Source: Butyriboletus loyo
Lineage: Eukaryota; Basidiomycota; Agaricomycetes; Boletales; Boletaceae
Assembly: GCA_038093515.1 (NCBI GenBank)
Contig: JBBPSI010000021.1
Coordinates: forward strand, 62,001 to 126,000
DNA: 64,000 bases
Direction of reading: 5' to 3'
Both the position numbers and the translations under genes were made by a program. A model generated the notes under the pieces. It made no database searches, was not told the origin of the DNA, and worked only from the letters and a program-made list of their open reading frames with translations. Positions 59,185 through 64,000 of this stretch are shown one piece after another. The first letter of the stretch is position 1; each line of letters opens with the position of its first letter.

Positions 59185-62172
59185 ATGGACTCTTTTTTTC
59201 GTTCTCGAGATATCCCTCCGCAGCCCTCGTCCATCACCTTTGCCCCTCCAATCCAACCCGCCCCTGATGTCTCCCGCTATCCCCCTGATCCTCAACCTGA
59301 CCTCGACAGATCGGATCCAAGTATCGCATTCATGAAGGGCCCAAAGCGCAAACGCCTCGCGAAGGTACACCTCCACCTTGATCTGTCTTCGAGCTACCAC
59401 TCACGTCCCGAAAGGCATGTGATGCTTGTCACAAAAGTAAACGGCGCTGTGACGGTACCGGTACGTTACTTCAACTCCTTCGTACCTCAGTCATTCTCAT
59501 GTATCTTTCTCCGTCTCAAGCGCCCTGCAGTAACTGGTACGTCCCAGCGGTCTGCTGACGTCGTTCCGTATCCTCTGATAATCCTTTCTAGTTATTTCGC
59601 TTCCAAGAAGTGCACCTACACAGATGCGTCGGGAAAACCTGTCCCTGCTCCCAGGCCGCTCAATTCGGACAGGCCAGAGAGTTCTTCAGACGGTCGCGGC
59701 GGGCCCTATCCACCACATCCGGATGCTGTGACCACCGGCTCACCATCTTTCAATGTCGTCTCCACCCAAGTTAACGAAACTGTTCTCTCTACGCCATCGT
59801 CAGACGATGATCGGGCGAATAATCCCCGTAACAAGCGTCTCAGACCCGATGTTAGCAATATGACTACGCCCTCGGGAACTCCCCCGCGATCTTTGGCGCC
59901 GCCGTTGACTCAACATGACCGACCCATCGAGCGCGACCAAGCCCTCACCCGAGAGCTTGTTCACCGTGCGTCCCCCCGCATACAGCATTGATGCTCGCGC
60001 GCAGACGCTAATTGCAGTCTCCAGTTTTCTTTGCCTATCGACAACCCCAGCGCATGATCATTCACCAACCTTCCTTTTTGGCGGCCCTAAGTCATGGTAC
60101 CGTTCCTCAGCATCTCCTTCTCGCGGTGTGTGCAGTCGCAGCCCCACTGTCGAAACAGCCTCGGTTGAGAACATCACCTTGTCGATACGCCGGCGAAATG
60201 TTTGCTCAAGAGGCTGTGTCCCTCATGTTCGACAAGAACCATCAATTGGTTTGTGAACACAATTTGGCTACTGCACAAGCCCTTTTGTTGCTTCAGTTGC
60301 ACGACAGAATGGGAAAGTCCTTGTGGTTTGGACAGTACTATGGTGAGTTTTCTCTCTTTGGTGTCGGGATCAATCGATTGATCCCGCGAAGAACTCGCGT
60401 TAGATATCGTGACCAAGATTGGAATTTTCGATTCCGACAGCACTGTTCTTACACCGCACCCATCACCCGAGTTAATTGATGCTTGTATTGAGCGGGAGTG
60501 TGCGCGCCGTGTGTTTTGGCTCATTTTTATTTCGGATTGCTTTGGGTGGATGCTATATCGACGAGTTCGTCTAGCAACGGAATCCCAGATGAACCTCCGC
60601 CTCCCTATCGATGAAACAAGCTTCGAGATATCTCCGTTGACCGCAGTACCAGGTAATGGCCTTCTTTTGTTCCGTTCAGATTCAAGGCTCATATTCCCCA
60701 GAATTCATGACGAAATTGAGTCCATCATACAGCATGTGTTCGGAAACTGGTCAGCTCATACGGCTATTATCATTACACGGGAATGTAGAGAAGTTCTTGG
60801 ACGATTTGAACGGCAAGTGACTTCTCTGCAGTATCGGATTCCACTGAACGCTCTATGTAGAGTGCGAAAGCGGGCGGTATCCTGTTGATCAACTACAAGG
60901 ACTAGAGATGAGACTTGGTGTACGTTGTCGAATCTGGAGCTGCCTCCTTTGCTGATGGTTTTTTCCACTCGTACTAGGCATGGGTGGACGCTCTTCCCGA
61001 ATATATGCGCTTCACCTATGATAACCTGTGGGTGCATGTTACCCAGTATGATACTGCATCAAACATGGGAGCGTGGTGCTTCCTTATCATGCACGTTGTT
61101 CATTGTTCGTGCATGCTTGCACTCGATTTGGTGTGTATATTTGGATGATATCTGTTACGGGGTCCGGAACAGTTAAGTCGATGATGTTTGACTAGGGAAG
61201 GCAGCAGTGTCGGTTGGAGACACATCTTGACCCTACGTGGGCACGGGAGAGAATAATCAAGATTATCGAGGCTCTTGGCAGGAAGGCAAAATTAAGCATT
61301 ATCAGTGAGTTACTTCAGGGTCATTGTGTCCGTCCTAGCTCACACTAAAATTATCAGTGGGAGTTGCGATTTGGGTATTCGTTTCGTTCTATCAGATTGC
61401 TTTTCAAAGCTTAGTCGTCGTGTAGCCTCTCTTCAAGTATGCCGAGGAGCCACCAAACCAGACGTTGTTGAACTGGTCTAGTGACTTTGAGGAGATTTGG
61501 GGTGTGCGCATTCAAGATTTGAGCCGGCGTCAACTGGGCCACACGCAGCAAATACGGCCGCCATTAGGTCCACCGCCACCGATGCCACCACTACCCACGG
61601 CCCGCGTTCACACATCTATATCCCCCGTATCCCGCACAGGATCTGATGGAAGCTCCTCGTTGGCGGTACAATCACCGAGTTACGTTCCCCAGGGTCGAAT
61701 ACCACATGATACACAGTTCCATTCTCTGTCGCCCCCTCCGCATCCTAAGACCAGGGCCCAGATTGGGCATGATGCTCGTGAGGAGGTCAGCAACACGGTG
61801 AACGATGCTAACATCGATCCCGCACTTCAGGCTGTTTCGAATGCACGACCACAAGCAACATCGCAGTTCGCAGTTCCCGCACCACCAGCACCGTCATTGC
61901 CGTCTTTGAAGGCTAGTGGACTTTTGGAATGGCCGCACCCTGGCTCTACGGATACGGTCGTGACACCATCTAGTATGCAGCCCGGTGTCAATTGGCAACC
62001 ACCTACACAGTACTTCGCGCCGTCCCGCCAGCCTCCGCGAGATTCCCTGCGATCATTCAATGTTCAGTCGATATCCGACGGTCCTCGCCTTCCCGCTCCC
62101 TCGGCTTCGTCTGGTATGCCCGTGGGGTTACAGTGGTTGGCTCACGAGTCGTCGGCGCCAAGACCAAGCTAG
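59185..62172 (+). CDS. Zn2Cys6 fungal-specific transcription factor
   Basis: Nuclear DNA-binding regulator; target genes unknown. The start MDSFFRSRDIPPQPSSITFA is followed by a disordered leader and a basic patch GPKRKRLAK. The zinc cluster, spliced from three exons, reads CDACHKSKRRCDGT, then APCSNC and YFASKKC: six cysteines spaced 2-6-5-2-6, with a linker Pro. The Fungal_trans domain covers FAYRQPQRMIIHQPSFLAAL, VPQHLLLAVCAVAAPLSKQP, GEMFAQEAVSLMFDKNHQLV, TAQALLLLQLHDRMGKSLWF and ACIERECARRVFWLIFISDC with more to about 61400. The tail is Pro/Ser/Gln-rich and ends HESSAPRPS. About ten exons. Some models in the 60650-61450 part are uncertain because exon borders there are weak. Similarity to XlnR-type regulators is only general. 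Confidence 0.88.
59521..59536 (+). other. 16-nt microexon inside the zinc-cluster motif
   Basis: The 16 bases CGCCCTGCAGTAACTG lie between an acceptor (CTCAAG) and a donor (GTACGT). Joined to GACGGTACCG on the left and TTATTTCGC on the right they encode APCSNC in frame, including Cys4 and Cys5 of the Zn2Cys6 cluster. Skipping it would delete two zinc ligands and shift the frame. Confidence 0.8.
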
Positions 62173-62386
62173 GATCCGCCTTAGATCTACTGGTACAGTG
62201 TTGTTGAGGAACACTGTCGACTTGTATGGTTTTTGCCTGCTGGCAGCGTTGTTCATTCGTGTTTATTCATCTAGATATCAGACAACTCGACCGTGTCATG
62301 GCAAGTAATGGTATTATACGCATTGCTGTAAAGTCAGATCCGGAGGCGTGTAATATAGTCACAATGGTTTACAGGCGAGAATCGCG

Positions 62387-62918
62387 TCACTGTGCTTCAG
62401 AACCTCCAAGCTTTTTGAGGTTGCGATGGAGCTCGGGTTTGACGAGTACGACGCGATCTAGGAGCTTCTTGATGACCGCATCCTTGTTGGCATCGAAGGT
62501 TCCTGTGGTCGCCTGAAGTTTGAAGTCCGTCTCCCTGTCTACAGTTGCTTGTGCGCTGGTCGTGTTACCGGCGTGCTGCGAGGGTACATGAACAACGGGT
62601 GATGAGCGGGAGGTGTGGAAGACATACCGACGCCTCGAATGCCTTGAACTCTAATTCCTTCGCCTGTCTGTACTCGTCGATCTCTTTGGAAGCCTCGGAG
62701 CGGGCATCCTTTAGTCTCTGGACGCGATCTATGTGGGAGATATTGAGTGAACGCGGTGAGGCGAAAAGTGGCGGGAATAGTACATTGGCGGGCTTGCTGT
62801 ACGATCTTGGCGGCGTCCTTCTCTGCTTCAAGGAGTGTCTGTATGCCTTGTGAGTGCTGGGCAGCCTGGAGGAGAGTGAGCAGCGTGTGGTGAGCGGTGG
62901 AGGGAGAGAAGGTACCAT
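62387..62918 (-). CDS. VMA10: V-type proton ATPase subunit G
   Basis: Peripheral stalk subunit of the vacuolar H+-ATPase, paired with subunit E. The reading is M/AAQHSQGIQTLLEAEKDAAK, IVQQARQ, RVQRLKDARSEASKEIDEYR type helix, QAKELEFKAFEAS, HAGNTTSAQATVDRETDFKL, QATTGTFDANKDAVIKKLLD and RVVLVKPELHRNLKKLGGSE, ending AQ at 62387. QGIQTLLEAEK is diagnostic. The ATG at 62916-62918 is followed at once by GTACCT and the next exon begins with the Ala codon, so the first exon codes only Met. Four exons, about 118 residues, the standard length. Its start codon is only 55 bp from that of the divergent symplekin gene. Confidence 0.95.
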
Positions 62919-62973
62919 CGCAGAGACAAAGGATAGTTTGAACTCCGACGCGGTGGGTGGATGTAAAGACGGG

Positions 62974-64000
62974 ATGGAGGAGGACGTTGACCAGGACAGG
63001 ATGGCGGGGAATCCGATTGACCCATTGCAAGCACTTTCAGCAGCGTTGGCAGTCCCACCCGACTCGAAAGAACAGGCCGATTTGCTTGCTACTTTGCGTG
63101 AGTCTCTCGAGGCTCATCCAGCTCCGATTCCAATCCTCTGTACAACACTCGTAAAAACCGTCTCCGGCGCGGGTGACTCCCTTCTCAAGAGATGGGTCCT
63201 TGACCTTCTTCACTTTGCTATTGCTCGCTCTACTCTGTCCCAAGATGTCCGCACTCAACGTTAGTTTCGCAGAACTTGATACTTTCTTCCAATCTCACCC
63301 CCTCCATAGTCGCGTCTCAGTCTGTCGAAACCTTAGCAAATCTCTTGCATGACCCAAACGTGCGCACCGTCAAGGTCGCCACGCAGTGCCTGACCTCCGT
63401 ATACCCACTACTATTTCGCTCGCTGTAAGCCAACCCACTGTACCTCACACGACACACCTCAGTCTCGTACAGATGCACCAACCGCACACATCGCCAGCAG
63501 TGGGACATCCTCTCCCAGTCCAAATCCCGCATCCTCGACTTCGTTGCATCCCCCACCGTGAACAACGGCATCAAGCTTTCCGCCGTCAAGTTCATGCAAC
63601 GGATCATCCTCCTACAGACGCGAGGTGTCTCTGATCCGAGGGTAGCTATCCCTCTGAATGACACTTTAGGGTGAAGCTAACCATTGCTTCAACTCGGACA
63701 GCTTCAAAACAAGAACGACCCAAGTATTGCCAACGTTCCGGCCGACCACCCTTTCATCTCTGCCGCAGCTCTGGAAGCGGAAGGCATGAAGCTCTTGGAA
63801 AATATCATCACCACTCTGTACACCAGCCAGTAAGCCCACCCTCGACCCACTCTCGGCCACCACCTCCTTGACACCATTGACAGGAACGTCGACATTCTGA
63901 CAGCCATTTTGAACAGTTGGAGCAACTTGGTCAAACAGCGTCCTACATTGGTACAGTTGGTCGTGTCATCTCTAGCATCCTGGACGCCTGCCGCACTCGC
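62974..64000 (+). CDS. PTA1: Symplekin/Pta1, mRNA 3'-end processing scaffold (partial, 3' end outside window)
   Basis: Scaffold of the cleavage and polyadenylation complex, linking Ssu72 and the endonuclease module. The start MEEDVDQDRMAGNPIDPLQA is followed by the N-terminal HEAT-like helices typical of symplekin: LLATLRESLEAHPAPIPILC, TLVKTVSGAGDSLLKRWVLD, LLHFAIARSTLSQDVRTQ, SVETLANLLHDPNVRTVKVA, RILDFVASPTVNNGIKLSAV, KFMQRIILLQTRG, then DHPFISAAALEAEGMKLLEN and ILTAILNSWSNLVKQRPTLV. The pattern of R-I-L-D-F, K-L-S-A-V-K-F and HPFI blocks matches the DUF3453 region. Four introns are seen; the frame is open at 64000. The first ATG in frame coincides with the expected N-terminus. Confidence 0.88.

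Noticed and set aside
58684..59400. 238-codon minus-strand frame rich in Gly and Arg
   Set aside because: Complement of a CT-rich leader and the first exon of the Zn2Cys6 gene; low complexity.

Overview
The window is nuclear genomic DNA of a filamentous basidiomycete, most likely an agaricomycete. The genes are packed closely on both strands and cut by many short introns (mostly about 45-70 nt, GT..AG). The protein set fits: a GMC alcohol oxidase, a GPI-anchored chitin deacetylase, a single-exon F-box protein, an SQEV-tailed histone H2A, a Zn2Cys6 regulator and multidomain Rho regulators. I cannot name the species from the sequence.

Layout, left to right. 1-8.8 kb: a WD40 protein (minus, runs off the left edge) diverging from holocytochrome c synthase, then a complete Rom2-type Rho1 GEF (DEP-DH-PH-CNH). 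8.8-10.2 kb has no supported gene. 10.2-15.7 kb: alcohol oxidase with a TATA box, then TIM44. 16.7-19.5 kb: a TFIP11/Ntr1-type G-patch spliceosome-disassembly factor (minus). 19.5-21.1 kb is mostly unexplained and holds a roughly 190-bp imperfect inverted repeat. 21.1-23.0 kb: proteasomal ATPase RPT4 (minus) and an intron-containing tRNA-Pro(AGG). 23.6-31.3 kb: three minus-strand genes, SEC1, chitin deacetylase and vacuolar carboxypeptidase S. 31.7-39.0 kb: F-box protein, mitochondrial ribosomal protein mL44 and an F-BAR/DEP/RhoGAP protein. 39.3-45.3 kb: histone H2A, an M50B-like membrane peptidase, FIS1 and the large subunit of U2AF. 45.7-50.8 kb: COX23-like CHCH protein, RPF1, a p24 cargo receptor and an SLC35F-type transporter. 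51-56.3 kb: a small unknown protein and an LRG1-type LIM-RhoGAP. 56.7-64 kb: ribosomal proteins uS19/RPS15 and P2, a Zn2Cys6 regulator, V-ATPase subunit G and symplekin/Pta1 (runs off the right edge).

Most of this is housekeeping. Two loose themes stand out. One is Rho-controlled polar growth and wall building: one RhoGEF, two RhoGAPs, SEC1, chitin deacetylase and a p24 protein. The other is mitochondrial function: HCCS, TIM44, mL44, FIS1 and a COX23-like protein. Neighbouring genes are often divergent over very short spacers (55 bp between the VMA10 and symplekin start codons). In three genes (H2A, RPS15, VMA10) the first coding exon contributes only the ATG. I found no CRISPR array, rRNA gene, intact transposon, or clear biosynthetic or defence cluster. 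The most interesting leads are the hairpin element, the lone-ATG exons, a RhoGAP whose arginine-finger block I cannot find, and a 16-nt microexon inside a zinc-cluster motif. Exon coordinates were spliced by eye.
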